Shown: positions 17,453 to 26,905 of the stretch, piece by piece | Numbering within the stretch: position 1 is the stretch's first letter | Layout of the letters: the number at the start of each line of letters is the position of its first letter | Source: Trichormus_B sp936914905 | GTDB taxonomy: Bacteria > Cyanobacteriota > Cyanobacteriia > Cyanobacteriales > Nostocaceae | DNA: 64,000 bases | Assembly (NCBI RefSeq): GCF_039871975.1 | Contig: NZ_JBDPLL010000001.1 | Strand: one strand, 5' to 3' | Program-made: the position numbers and the translations under genes | The notes under the pieces: model-generated | The model's database searches: none | Told to the model about the DNA's origin: nothing | The model's input: only the letters and a program-made list of their open reading frames with translations

Positions 17453-20400
17453 GTGACTTCCCGTACAGATGAAATTCACAAACTGATTGCAGACATTGAC
17501 AACTTACTTGCCAACAGTGGCAATCGTCTAACAAAACTGGTGTCTGGTCAGGGGTCTCAAGAAAGAGACGTTTTACAAAAAATTCGTGACTTTCTGGTAA
17601 AACTCAACGAAAGTGAGGCATCAGAAGAAATCACACCCGATCCGTCTGAGGCACCACTATCATCTTTGTTGGCACGATATGTGGAGCAGGAAAATCAGCA
17701 AGAGGTCTATTCTTCTCATTCACAACAAGAACAAAGCAAGTTTATTGGTGAACAATTAAAAGATGAAATTTCAGTTTTGCTTAAACCATTACAAGCAGAA
17801 TTGACAGTAATGTTGCAAGAGAGAACCGCTCTTATACAGGAAATTAGGCTGCTAGAACAAAAGCGACTGCAAAACTATTCTTTAACACAGCAGTTAGCAA
17901 ACCAAGAGCAGATAATTACCGAATTTTTACAGGTGCTAGTTAGTCGGTTAGTACCAAATTTAATTCCATATTTGACACGAAACGTGACTAATTCTCCCAG
18001 TTTGACTACAGGTGAATATAACCAAGAAGTTACTAAATCTGCTATTCAACCTATTTTAGACTCAGCGGATGGGGTAGAACGATTAGCTAGTCTGGCCAGG
18101 GAGTTAGATCAACGCTTGCTGTCTTTAGATGGAACTGTGAACATTGTTTTTCAGTCTTTAGAGCGTAATATTAACACCTATCATCAGTCCTTATCCCAAG
18201 CACTGGCAAGAATGCACAGTCAGGGTATGCAAGGTGAACAAATGATGGCCAATCTTTTGAATAATTTAACTGAGTATTTACAACAACAATCCCCTGATAC
18301 TCAATCTTTTATCTTTGGGATAGATACTGGCACAATAGCATCATCACCATTATCATCACCATTATCATCACCATTATCATCACCATTATTAGAACCACAA
18401 GTGGTTGCTGATCATGTTGAAGAATTAACTCCAGATATTGCTGCTGATTCACAGGAAACTCCTACGTTGGAGGATTTGGATTCAGTGTTGTCAGAACTTA
18501 TCCTGACTGAGACTTTTACCTCCGCTAATGAATTACAAGAGAAATTAACTCCAGATATTCCTGCTGACTCACAGGAAACTCCTACGGTGGAGGATTTGGA
18601 TTCAGTACTATCAGAACTTACCCTGACTGAGACTTTTACCTCCGCTAATGAATTACAAGAGAAATTAACTCCAGATATTGCTGCTGACTCACAGGAAACT
18701 CCTACGGTGGAGGATTTGGATTCAGTACTATCAGAACTTACCCTGAATGAATTACAGCCTGAGAGTGCTGATGAAGTAGACCAGCTTTATGCGAGTTTAT
18801 TTGGTGGTGAAAGTTCTAAGAATACCACAACAGATACCATTACCTTGCCGATTGTGAAGAATGAGGTATCTACTCTAGATCAGATGTTTGAATTAGTATC
18901 TCAAATGGCTGAGAGTATTTCTCCATCTTCAATTTCTTCAATTATTCCAGAGGAACAGGAGGATGATCTATTGTCCTTAAATTATGTGCAGTCAGAAAAT
19001 TCTACTATTTCTGACCAGCGGGATAATCCTCTACCAGAAATTCCTGATATTTTCATAGAAGCAACTACTCAAGCATCTGAGTTATGGGGAGAATCACTGT
19101 TAGCTGAGGATAGTCAGCCCCAAGCTGAATTTGCTAGCTTGCCTACAGTATCTGTGTCTCTGCCAGATAGTACTGATACTATTACAGTTCTGACTGATTT
19201 ATTGGTTGATGTTGGTGATAAGGAACCAGTTCTAGAAGTTTTATCTGTGGAAGATAGCGTAGAAACTACAACAAATAAAACTTCTATATTAGCGTCACCT
19301 GTAGAGAATCAGACTAAGAATTCAGATTTACTTGCAACTACTTATATTACTGCTTCACCAGATGAAAATTTACTGTCTCTAGAAAATTCAGAAACTGAAG
19401 GTGTACCGGAGATTGTTTTGGATGAAGCACAGTTGCAGCAATTGGATCGAGATTTAGCTAATTTCGATTCGCGGTTAAATTCTGAAACGGTAAATACAAG
19501 GAGTTTGGAATATATCCAGAATTCTTTGCCTGACATCGAGGATCAGGATCTGATGGATACATGTTTTCTAATGGCAGAATTTCCTGGCGGTGAATCAACA
19601 GAGAACATCCCAGTAATGAATATGTTGAATTTAGATGTTCCTGGGTCAGAAGCTGAGTTAGATTTGAGCCTGAATAATGCAAAAAACCAGAAAGTCACAG
19701 ATTCAGAATCAATAAATTCAGAGTCGAAATTTGCTGTGTTTTTTGGTGAAAATTCGAGTGATGATTTTCTGGTAAATGTTATAGAGAAGGATTCTGTTTG
19801 GTATTTAGGAATTGATTTAGGTACGACTGGTATTTCTGCAGCGTTGTTGAACTATTCAAGATTGGTTGTTTATCCGATTTATTGGTCAGCAGAAAGCCAA
19901 GTAGATGCAACTTCTTTTGAGCAATCATTTCGTTTACCGGCGGAAGTTTATCTACCTACGGCTTCTATACCTCATTCAGAAGTTGAAAGCGCCACAAATA
20001 TTGAGCAAATAGTACCTGCGGTAGTGGCAAAGGATAAAACTTCCACACCAGCACCGAAACAAAATCTTTATTCTGCCAATTTAAAGCCTTATTTACATAT
20101 AGCTATTCCCTACAAAAGTACCCAGCAGAAATGGGAACCTGTGTTGCAATTAAATGAATTTTCTGCGGGACCTTTAATTTGGGTGGTGCGATCACTCTCC
20201 AAATTGCTGTTAACCCTCAAGTCGGATCGAAGCAGTACGACTCCTGCCTTAATTGCTCATGCTGTTGGCATAGATAAACAAACTTTCTCTGAGATTATCA
20301 ATAATATTGCTGGTGTGGTCTGTACTTGTCCGTCTAGCTGGTCAGAACAATATAGGTTTAATGTGCGGGAAGCTATACTCACTAGTAAACTTGTCTCCCA

Positions 20401-21745
20401 TCCGCAACAAATATTTTTTGTGGAGGAAGCGATCGCTACTCTACTCCCAGAACTTGATGCTGTTAATTCAACATCAGTCAAGTTCCATGACAATCAAGGT
20501 TTACGTCTGCTCAAAACTAGTGAAAATCCACTTTTGGGTAATACCCTGACATTGAATATTGGGGCAACATCCACAGAAATGGCGCTGGTTGATTTACCGT
20601 CGGATTTGAGTCAATTAACATACAGAGATTTCATGTTGCATGGTTTTACCTATGCTGGTAAAGCAATGGAGCAGGATATTATTTGTCAGTTACTACTACC
20701 ACCAAAATCTCATCAACCCCGTGGTGCATCAGCATGTGATAGTAACACTTCTGCTAGTAACCCCTGGCATTGGCAACCCTCAATTCCTGGTGTAGAGAAG
20801 ATGCAATGGTCTAGTTTGAGTTTGGATGGGTTAGAATTACCGCGAGTTGCTGAACCAGATATTCCTGCTCGCATCCGCTTCCAACAAAGATTAGAAAGTT
20901 CTTTATTAGGACAAGCTTTATTAGATGCTGCTCTAGCTCTGAAGCTGATTTTGCAACACCAAGAATCTTTTACTTGGGAATTAGCTGATCAACGTTGGGT
21001 ATTGCAGAGAAGAGATTTAGAAAGCCAGGTATTTGTGCCTTATATCCGTCGTCTCAACCGCGAACTCAATAAATTATTAGTGGCTCGTGGTATTCCCACA
21101 GAAGCTATTAATCAAGCAATTCTTTCTGGTGGAGTTGCTGCTATCAGTACAGTTAACCGTTGGTTACGCCAAAAATTACCCAACGCCAAAATTATTCAAG
21201 ATTTATATATGGGGGAAAATGGCGCTCCTAATTGTAGCCGAGTAGCTTATGGTTTGGCTATGTTACCTCTGCATCCCCAAGTTTTAGAAGTTCCCAGACA
21301 ACAGTATACAGATTACTTCTTGTTTACTGAATTGCTCAAAGTTATACCAGAACGTTCCTTATCCTTTGGTGAAGTTCTGCAATTGTTTGAAAATCGGGGT
21401 ATCAATACTTCCCAATGTCAACAGCGACTACTGGCTTTCTTGGAAGGGGAACTACCGGCAGGTTTGATACCTTCTGTGCTTTCGGAAAGCTTATCCGATC
21501 CAGAAGATAATCAAACACCTTTAAACGCTATGTGGTTAACAAAAAACTCCCAGGAAAATCCAGATTATCATGCGATCTTATCTGCACCACTCTTTCAAAA
21601 ACAAGGTAATCTCTCCTATCGTCCCAATTCTCAGCAACTAATATTGTTGCGTCGCTATTTGGATGCAGTCAAAGCCAGTTCTCTGCAATCTCTGGAAGAA
21701 CCTTATGTAGTTAATTTTGCTTTGCCAATCAACCCACTTCATTAA
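17453..21745 (+). CDS. giant Hsp70/actin-fold ATPase-domain protein with coiled coil and 40-residue repeats
   Basis: This protein has 1430 residues in one intact frame. Residues 1-290 are helical and coiled-coil-like (EISVLLKPLQAELTVMLQER, LAREL, LSQALARMHSQ). A (SSPL)4 linker follows, encoded by a 12-bp tandem repeat, then three 40-residue repeats starting near 325 (LTPDIAADSQETPTLEDLDS), and a long acidic low-complexity part. From residue 783 there is an Hsp70-like nucleotide-binding fold: phosphate-1 motif YLGIDLGTTG (Asp788), FVEEAIATLLPEL, a phosphate-2-like LTLNIGATSTEMALVD, and the adenosine-type AILSGGVAAISTV. No substrate-binding domain of DnaK is seen after it. GTG start. Role unknown; a cytoplasmic chaperone-like or scaffold ATPase is inference. 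Confidence 0.85.
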   Translation: MTSRTDEIHKLIADIDNLLANSGNRLTKLVSGQGSQERDVLQKIRDFLVKLNESEASEEITPDPSEAPLSSLLARYVEQENQQEVYSSHSQQEQSKFIGEQLKDEISVLLKPLQAELTVMLQERTALIQEIRLLEQKRLQNYSLTQQLANQEQIITEFLQVLVSRLVPNLIPYLTRNVTNSPSLTTGEYNQEVTKSAIQPILDSADGVERLASLARELDQRLLSLDGTVNIVFQSLERNINTYHQSLSQALARMHSQGMQGEQMMANLLNNLTEYLQQQSPDTQSFIFGIDTGTIASSPLSSPLSSPLSSPLLEPQVVADHVEELTPDIAADSQETPTLEDLDSVLSELILTETFTSANELQEKLTPDIPADSQETPTVEDLDSVLSELTLTETFTSANELQEKLTPDIAADSQETPTVEDLDSVLSELTLNELQPESADEVDQLYASLFGGESSKNTTTDTITLPIVKNEVSTLDQMFELVSQMAESISPSSISSIIPEEQEDDLLSLNYVQSENSTISDQRDNPLPEIPDIFIEATTQASELWGESLLAEDSQPQAEFASLPTVSVSLPDSTDTITVLTDLLVDVGDKEPVLEVLSVEDSVETTTNKTSILASPVENQTKNSDLLATTYITASPDENLLSLENSETEGVPEIVLDEAQLQQLDRDLANFDSRLNSETVNTRSLEYIQNSLPDIEDQDLMDTCFLMAEFPGGESTENIPVMNMLNLDVPGSEAELDLSLNNAKNQKVTDSESINSESKFAVFFGENSSDDFLVNVIEKDSVWYLGIDLGTTGISAALLNYSRLVVYPIYWSAESQVDATSFEQSFRLPAEVYLPTASIPHSEVESATNIEQIVPAVVAKDKTSTPAPKQNLYSANLKPYLHIAIPYKSTQQKWEPVLQLNEFSAGPLIWVVRSLSKLLLTLKSDRSSTTPALIAHAVGIDKQTFSEIINNIAGVVCTCPSSWSEQYRFNVREAILTSKLVSHPQQIFFVEEAIATLLPELDAVNSTSVKFHDNQGLRLLKTSENPLLGNTLTLNIGATSTEMALVDLPSDLSQLTYRDFMLHGFTYAGKAMEQDIICQLLLPPKSHQPRGASACDSNTSASNPWHWQPSIPGVEKMQWSSLSLDGLELPRVAEPDIPARIRFQQRLESSLLGQALLDAALALKLILQHQESFTWELADQRWVLQRRDLESQVFVPYIRRLNRELNKLLVARGIPTEAINQAILSGGVAAISTVNRWLRQKLPNAKIIQDLYMGENGAPNCSRVAYGLAMLPLHPQVLEVPRQQYTDYFLFTELLKVIPERSLSFGEVLQLFENRGINTSQCQQRLLAFLEGELPAGLIPSVLSESLSDPEDNQTPLNAMWLTKNSQENPDYHAILSAPLFQKQGNLSYRPNSQQLILLRRYLDAVKASSLQSLEEPYVVNFALPINPLH
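18341..18388 (+). repeat. 12-bp in-frame tandem repeat, 4 copies
   Basis: TCATCACCATTA is repeated four times exactly inside the large Hsp70-like gene. It encodes SSPL four times and probably serves as a flexible linker. Length is a multiple of three, so copy-number changes keep the frame. Confidence 0.92.
18425..18754 (+). repeat. 120-bp in-frame tandem repeat, nearly 3 copies
   Basis: Three units with a period of exactly 120 bp (40 residues), nearly identical, are found inside the large Hsp70-like gene. The third unit lacks 21 bp (codons for TETFTSA). The near identity at DNA level points to recent duplication or homogenisation. Confidence 0.92.
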
Positions 21746-21899
21746 TACTTTAAAAAACATCTACCTTACAGAAGATATCTACGAATGTTTCCGATAATTG
21801 ACGCAGAACTTAGCTAAGATTTAATAAAAAAGCCTACTTTCGAGTAGAAATACTGTTAGCTCAAGAGTGGGCAGTTCTATGTGTAATATCTATATTTTA

Positions 21900-22056
21900 A
21901 CTAGTACCGCCGTGAATTCAAAATGCTTCTTTCAGAAGAGCTACGCTAACAAAATAGTGCTTCCAGCAGGCTGCGCCAACAAAATTCAAGATGTATACGG
22001 CGTGAGCTCTTAAGAGATTTGGAATGGTTGGTTTATTTACGCCGTACTGTACTAGT
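21900..22056 (+). mobile_element. MITE family B, copy 1
   Basis: An element of 157 bp beginning ACTAGTACCGCCGTGAATTC and ending ACGCCGTACTGTACTAGT, with the ends being imperfect inverted repeats and both carrying CTAG. An almost identical copy (one difference seen by eye) lies inverted at 60126-60281. No coding capacity. Confidence 0.9.
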
Positions 22057-22190
22057 TTGCAAAGAAAACATCAAAGATTTAAAATAACCTTCCTGAATTC
22101 AAAGATTGTATGAATTTTCACTATATTGCTTTGTAAATTATGAAAATTTACAAATAATCTTATTAATTTTAATACAGTTCACATCTAATA

Positions 22191-22355
22191 GACCTCTTGC
22201 AAAATTGTTGCTGTGGTATGATAGGGAGTTTGATATTTTATATATTTTTGGTGTTCTTTGCGATCACTAATTCAAACATAACCGTGTAAATCTAACTGTT
22301 GGCTAAAACACAGAAAATCCCCTATTTGACAATAAAATTAATTCTGTAAGAAGTC
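22191..22355 (+). mobile_element. MITE family A, copy 3
   Basis: A 165-bp copy, shorter than the other two because of internal deletions around ATATTTTTGGTGTTC. The ends are GACCTCTTGCAAAATTG and CTGTAAGAAGTC, flanked by TA (22189-22190 and 22356-22357). It lies upstream of the broken sugar transferase gene. Confidence 0.85.
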
Positions 22356-22478
22356 TAATAGAAATCTAGTTTGCAAAAATCACGGTGTAAAAAATTAGTA
22401 TTAATTATGTCACTTTCTAGCATCAGAACTAGAAGAAAAAACTATACCATGCCTGGCTTGGGTTTTATGAATCACTAG

Positions 22479-23114
22479 ATTCTGGTTGACCTATTACTAA
22501 AGTCCTCACACCGATCAACGACGAGTATTGCAAAAAGATTAATTGATATACTCGGAGCCATACTAGGTTTAATAATTACATTGCTGGTAGTAGTTCCTGT
22601 GGCACTTGCTACTTTACTTTGAGATCCAGTTCCTATATTTTATTCTCAACTTCGCTGTGGTCTAAACGGAGGCACCTTTCGGATTTGGAAATTCTGTTCT
22701 ATGGTGGTTGATGCAGATCAAATCAAATCTCTAGTCAAAAACCAAGCCAAAGCCAACATTTTTAAATGTACAGATGATCCACGTATTACACCCTTGGGCA
22801 AATTCTTGCGTCGCACCAGCTTAGATGAATTACCCCAATTTTGGAACGTCTTAAAGGGAGAAATGAGTTTAGTTGGTACTCGTCCCCCCAAACGTGATGA
22901 AGTCATCAATTATACACCATACCATTGGGAAAGGTTGCGAGTTAAACCCGGTATAACTGGAGAATGGCAAACTCATGAATGTTCAACCATCACAGAATTT
23001 GAAACTATTGTCCGTATGGACTTAGACTATCAGCGTAAATGGTCGATTATTTATGATTTGATGTTAATAGTTAAAACTATTTGGGTACTCTTAGAGACAA
23101 AAGGAGCTTATTAA
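22479..23114 (+). pseudogene. bacterial sugar transferase (WcaJ/undecaprenyl-phosphate sugar transferase type), in-frame stop
   Basis: The frame reads SIAKRLIDILGAILGLIITLLVVVPVAL (N-terminal membrane helix), then TGA at 22620-22622, then PVPIFYSQLRCGLNGGTFRIWKF and the catalytic half (RRTSLDELPQFWNVL, MSLVGTRPP, KPGITGEWQ). These are hallmarks of the PF02397 family, which starts exopolysaccharide repeat units by moving sugar-1-phosphate onto a lipid carrier. A 137-aa product from ATG 22701 would lack the membrane helix. A single nonsense change in an otherwise conserved frame suggests a young pseudogene. Confidence 0.82.
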
Positions 23115-23170
23115 TAGGTGATTGGTTACAGGGCGTAGGAAAATAATAACAACTAATAACTGATAACTGA

Positions 23171-24004
23171 TTATCCTTTGACACCGCTACCCGTATCGGT
23201 GGGTACAATAAATCTTTGTAAAAATATAAATAATAGCAATACTGGTACAATAGAAATTGTAGAACCAGCTGCTACCAATCGCCAATCTAGAGAAAACGTA
23301 CCTGCTAATTTAGAAACTCCCAAGGGTAAAGTATATAAAGTCTCATCTTGGATGACAATTAAAGGCCATAAAAAGTCACTCCAAGCACCAATAAATACAA
23401 AAATAGCCAGAGTTATGAGTGCTGGACGAATAGCTGGCAACATTACAAACCACCATAATCCTAGCTCAGAAGTACCATCCATGCGAGCTGCTTCTTCAAT
23501 TTCTTTAGGCACACCCATAAAAGCTTGTCTTAATAAAAAAATGCCAAAAGCAGAAGCTAAACTGGGAAAAATCATCCCTAAATAACTATTTGTCAACCTT
23601 AATTGAACTGTCAAAATATATAAGGGAATCATCACGATTTGGAATGGAATCATAATTGTGGAAATAATAGCAATAGAAATTCCATTTCGTCCCACAAATG
23701 ATAATCTCGCTAAAGGATAAGCAGCTAAAGCACAAAACAGTAAATTCAATATTACAGTTAATAAAGCTACTGTGATACTGTTATATAAATATTGCCCAAA
23801 GGGTAAAGATTCCCAAACACGAGTGAAGTTATCTAAAGTCGGTTGACTAGTCCATAACTGAGGTGGTGACTGTAGAATATTTTCAGTTGGGGATTTTAAG
23901 GCTGTACTAATTAGCCATAGTAGGGGAAAAAGGGTCAGGAGTGCGATCGCACTCAATAAACCGTATGTGATCGAGATTTGCAGTTGTGATTTTTTGATAT
24001 TCAT
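23171..24004 (-). CDS. carbohydrate ABC transporter permease (MalG type)
   Basis: A 277-residue inner-membrane permease with six helices. The cytoplasmic EAA loop (EEAARMDGTSELGLWWFVMLP, with the conserved Gly) contacts the ABC ATPase. It resembles MalG/UgpE-type subunits of sugar or glycerol-phosphate importers. No partner permease, binding protein or ATPase gene is adjacent, which is common in cyanobacteria. Frame and length are normal. Confidence 0.88.
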   Translation of the reverse strand: MNIKKSQLQISITYGLLSAIALLTLFPLLWLISTALKSPTENILQSPPQLWTSQPTLDNFTRVWESLPFGQYLYNSITVALLTVILNLLFCALAAYPLARLSFVGRNGISIAIISTIMIPFQIVMIPLYILTVQLRLTNSYLGMIFPSLASAFGIFLLRQAFMGVPKEIEEAARMDGTSELGLWWFVMLPAIRPALITLAIFVFIGAWSDFLWPLIVIQDETLYTLPLGVSKLAGTFSLDWRLVAAGSTISIVPVLLLFIFLQRFIVPTDTGSGVKG

Positions 24005-24067
24005 ATTTTTGTTTCACGCAAAGATGTAAAGTCAGAAGTATATTAATTCAGTGTGTGGTCTAAATAC

Positions 24068-24889
24068 ATGAAAAATACTGTAAAGGCTGTGCTTTTTCTG
24101 GTAATATCTATGACGGTAGTAAGGGTGAGTTCTTTGGGGAAGACTACTATGATATCACCACTTCAACACTTCAACTGCTGACAGACCCATTTTTGTAACT
24201 ACTAACAGCAAATTCAGTGCTAGTAGTTTGGTTTACCGAGTTTCCTACTGATAAACATTTGGTATTTTAGGGTGAGAAACTTGATCAAAGTTCAATTGCA
24301 AAAACTACCAAACTTAGCCTCACTAGAGAAGACTAACTATCAAGAGTTGCAAATCAAATTGAAAACGGGCAAATTTATCAACAACCTGTAAAAGGAGAAA
24401 ATTGGCGACATGAAGCCGAACTTACAGGTTTAACTCCGAATGTACGAATTGCCTATCAAGTTACCAGTATTAGAGAAGATAGTGGAAAAGTTAGCAGCGA
24501 AGTTTTTACCCTAGCTAAAGTGCACTTAGTATTTTATGGATATTCTCATTTATGAAATCACTTTGTTAGTGACAGTGGAATGAACTTTCTAGAAACATGT
24601 TGGTAATTCCTATGGTGCTACTTGGGGTGAAGAAAGGCGATAACTACCAACAAAACATCAATAAAATTATACTACAGTTGGTGATCCTAACTGTTTAAAA
24701 CCAGTCATACCAACTACTTCTGCATTATTACGAAAAGACCGCAAACCACTACCTGATATTGCCAGTAATGAGATTACAGTTCTTAGTATTTTCAATATAG
24801 GAACAGGTACTATTAGGAGTTATCACTTTGATACTAGGAATCCTAATTCTGAAGTTGTTAAGTTCGATGAATTTAAGATTAATTCGTAA
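24068..24889 (+). pseudogene. metallophosphoesterase / purple-acid-phosphatase-like protein, decayed
   Basis: Fragments across frames include DYYDITTSTLQLLTDPF, a fibronectin-like stretch ENWRHEAELTGLTPNVRIAY and SIREDSGKVSSEVFTLA, and a C-terminal SYGATWGEER, VGDPNCLKPVIPTTSALL and NIGTGTIRSYHFDTRNP. This order fits large secreted metallophosphatases with an N-terminal Fn3-like domain. The catalytic metal-binding core is missing, so there is a big internal deletion in addition to many stops. The family assignment is tentative. Confidence 0.5.
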
Positions 24890-24973
24890 TTCGTAATTGG
24901 GGTTTTTAAATTTTAAATTCTGTAAAATTTTCTGCACCCTTTTAATATTTTGGCTTACAGAATCGGCTGAGGT

Positions 24974-25362
24974 TTACAAGGCTGCTTTTTCTTCATCATT
25001 GAGAGTCAATTCTAAAATACTCTCAACTCCAGTACATCCCAAACGACAAGGAACACCGATAACCACATCCCACATCATTTAAACCATATTCGCCTTGTAA
25101 ATAAGCTGCAACTGGCAATAATCGCGACTGATTTAATATAATTGATTCTACCATCAGGGATGTGGCAGATGCAGGGGCAAAAAACGCGCCTCCTGTGTGC
25201 ATTAATTCTACGATTTCTGCGCCACCGTTGCCGGTTCTTGCTACTAAATTTTCAATATCAGCAAAATTTAGTAGCAATGGGTTGGGCTAAAGTGCTACCA
25301 ACTTTACCCGCACCCACAACAGTCACACGGGGAGATTTACAAAAAACTGGGGAAGAAGACAT
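24974..25362 (-). pseudogene. mdh: malate dehydrogenase, internally deleted
   Basis: The minus strand starts with ATG at 25362 and encodes SPRVTVVGAGKVGSTLAQPIA, the NAD-binding Rossmann motif (GxGxxG). After about 33 codons it jumps to the C-terminal third: GNGGAEIVELM, GGAFFAPASATSLMVESI, LLPVAAYLQGEYGLNDV, then a frameshift and GCTGVESILELTLNDEEKAAL. The catalytic middle is gone. The deletion junction lies in a perfect 13-bp inverted repeat (25240-25275). Malate dehydrogenase interconverts malate and oxaloacetate; another copy or a bypass would be needed if the activity persists. Confidence 0.85.
25240..25275. repeat. 13-bp perfect inverted repeat at the mdh deletion junction
   Basis: Arms GCTACTAAATTTT and AAAATTTAGTAGC with a 10-nt loop. 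The N-terminal and C-terminal mdh coding pieces meet here. Confidence 0.85.
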
Positions 25363-25426
25363 AATCAGTTATCAGTTATCAGTAGTCGGGTAGATAATCC
25401 CTACCACAAGCATAACTATGGAAAGG

Positions 25427-25642
25427 CTATTTAAACTCTTCTAATTGTTCTAGCTTTAACCAAATATTTGGCGTTGGTACTTTTCCAAACTTCACCAAAG
25501 CATAATCACCTTTGATATCTACTACTTCCCCTTCGCTATCAAATAAATAGGAAGGAAAGCGAGAATCACTAGCTTGGGCTTCTAAGCTATTCTCCAACTT
25601 TTCGCGCACAGCCCGAACCATATTTCCTTTTTTAACTGCCAT
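25427..25642 (-). CDS. ndhO: NAD(P)H-quinone oxidoreductase subunit O
   Basis: A 71-residue protein with the NdhO pattern: MAVKKGNMVRAVREKLENSL, FPSYLFDSEGEVVDIKGDYA and VPTPNIWLKLEQLE. NdhO is a small peripheral subunit of the cyanobacterial NDH-1 complex in the thylakoid membrane, which carries cyclic electron flow and respiration. Single gene next to the decayed mdh. Frame intact. Confidence 0.93.
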   Translation of the reverse strand: MAVKKGNMVRAVREKLENSLEAQASDSRFPSYLFDSEGEVVDIKGDYALVKFGKVPTPNIWLKLEQLEEFK

Positions 25643-25949
25643 GAGTCCCTCTTACAATTTATAATTGCTTTTATTTAATAAAATATCTCGCGTCAAGACG
25701 TAAAAGCGCAATTTGTTTCCTGAAAAAATATAATTGCCTACCATCAGCTCAGCAGTCTTGGAGAAAATTATGAGATTTATTTATGAATACTTACTTCCTT
25801 AGTCAAATTTATGATGACAGATCTAAAACGAGGTGTCAAGCCCCAATACTCTGTTTTTGCGCTGAATCAGAGAAGTAAAAAAAATGATAAGTATTCAGTC
25901 GTCAACTATATGATTGATGCTCAAATTCTGTTGGAGGTTACTGATTTCT
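25643..25949. other. intergenic region upstream of ndhO
   Basis: About 300 bp without a convincing gene. It should contain the ndhO promoter. It ends in a 15-bp tandem duplication. Confidence 0.4.
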
Positions 25950-25979
25950 CGCTCTTGTCATCAACGCTCTTGTCATCAA
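25950..25979. repeat. 15-bp tandem duplication
   Basis: CGCTCTTGTCATCAA occurs twice without a gap, directly before the stop codon of the Rpn-like pseudogene read on the minus strand. Confidence 0.9.
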
Positions 25980-26905
25980 TTATTGTGCAAATCTAGCTAA
26001 TAACTCCTCACGAGATAATTGTAAAAGCAACGGAGTAAATTCTTCTCTGGTCATAGTAGTCAGAAAGTCGATAATTGTTACTAATTCTGAATCAACTTCC
26101 CCAAAACGCACTTGTCATGATACTTTCAATCATAGCGTGTCGTTCTCTTTCTATACCTTCTTGTCGTCCTTCTTGAAGTCCTTGTCTTTTCAGTTCTTCT
26201 AATTGTTATTGATACATTTCCGATAATTTCATAATCAACTCTTAATCCTCTGTATCAATATCTTGTTATTGACTTTGACGAGCTGATAAAACAGCAATTA
26301 GGTCATGTACTAATTGTATGATATGGGAAAGAAATGGACTATTTTTAGGTAGTGCTTCTAATTCCTCAACCCCTTGTCGTTGAACTTTCCCCTTACCTAA
26401 TATCCTAAGAAACAGCGTTTCTAGTGTGTTGGGAAGTTAATGAATAGCAATAATTATGGTTTTTAATTCCTCATCCTAAGAAATAAATACCTTTAGACCA
26501 GTTTTCTCCATCTACAGTAGTATTAAAACTCCCTAGGAGTTCTACTGATCCAGTAGGAGAAAAAATCCACAGACATGGTAACTCTACTTCATTTATTCGG
26601 GTATTGTTGCGATGACATTGACGTTCTATTTGTACATGGAGGTCAAATAATTTACTCATACAACTGCGAATTCCACTTTTGGTGACAGCATTACGCAATA
26701 GTTCAAACATAGCAGAATTTGTCGCCATTCGTCCAATTATTCCTAGTATTTCTAGACTTTATGTCGGTTGAGGTGAAGGAATGAATAAAACGTCAATTTG
26801 TCTTACTTCTGCTGTGATCTATTTGCTGGTTTCTACTTGAGCATAGGGTGTTAATAGTTCAGTTAGATGTTGTTTGGCAAATTGATAATGTATAAAGCGA
26901 GTCAT
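25980..26905 (-). pseudogene. Rpn/DUF4351-type PD-(D/E)XK nuclease-transposase relative, decayed
   Basis: The minus strand from ATG at 26905 reads MTRFIHYQFAKQHLTELL, TPYAQVETSK, stop, ITAEVRQIDVLFIPSPQP, stop, then a long open part (GRMATNSAMFELLRNAVTKS, CMSKLFDLHVQIERQCHR, PCLWIFSPTGSVELLGSF). The C-terminal part (LARFAQ end) has several frame breaks. This is the abundant cyanobacterial Rpn-like family of putative recombination-promoting nucleases. At least four inactivating changes are visible, so this copy is long dead. Confidence 0.8.

Noticed and set aside
20257..20549. ORFs of 78 and 80 aa inside the Hsp70-like gene
   Set aside because: Antisense or out-of-frame shadows of the intact 1430-aa frame.
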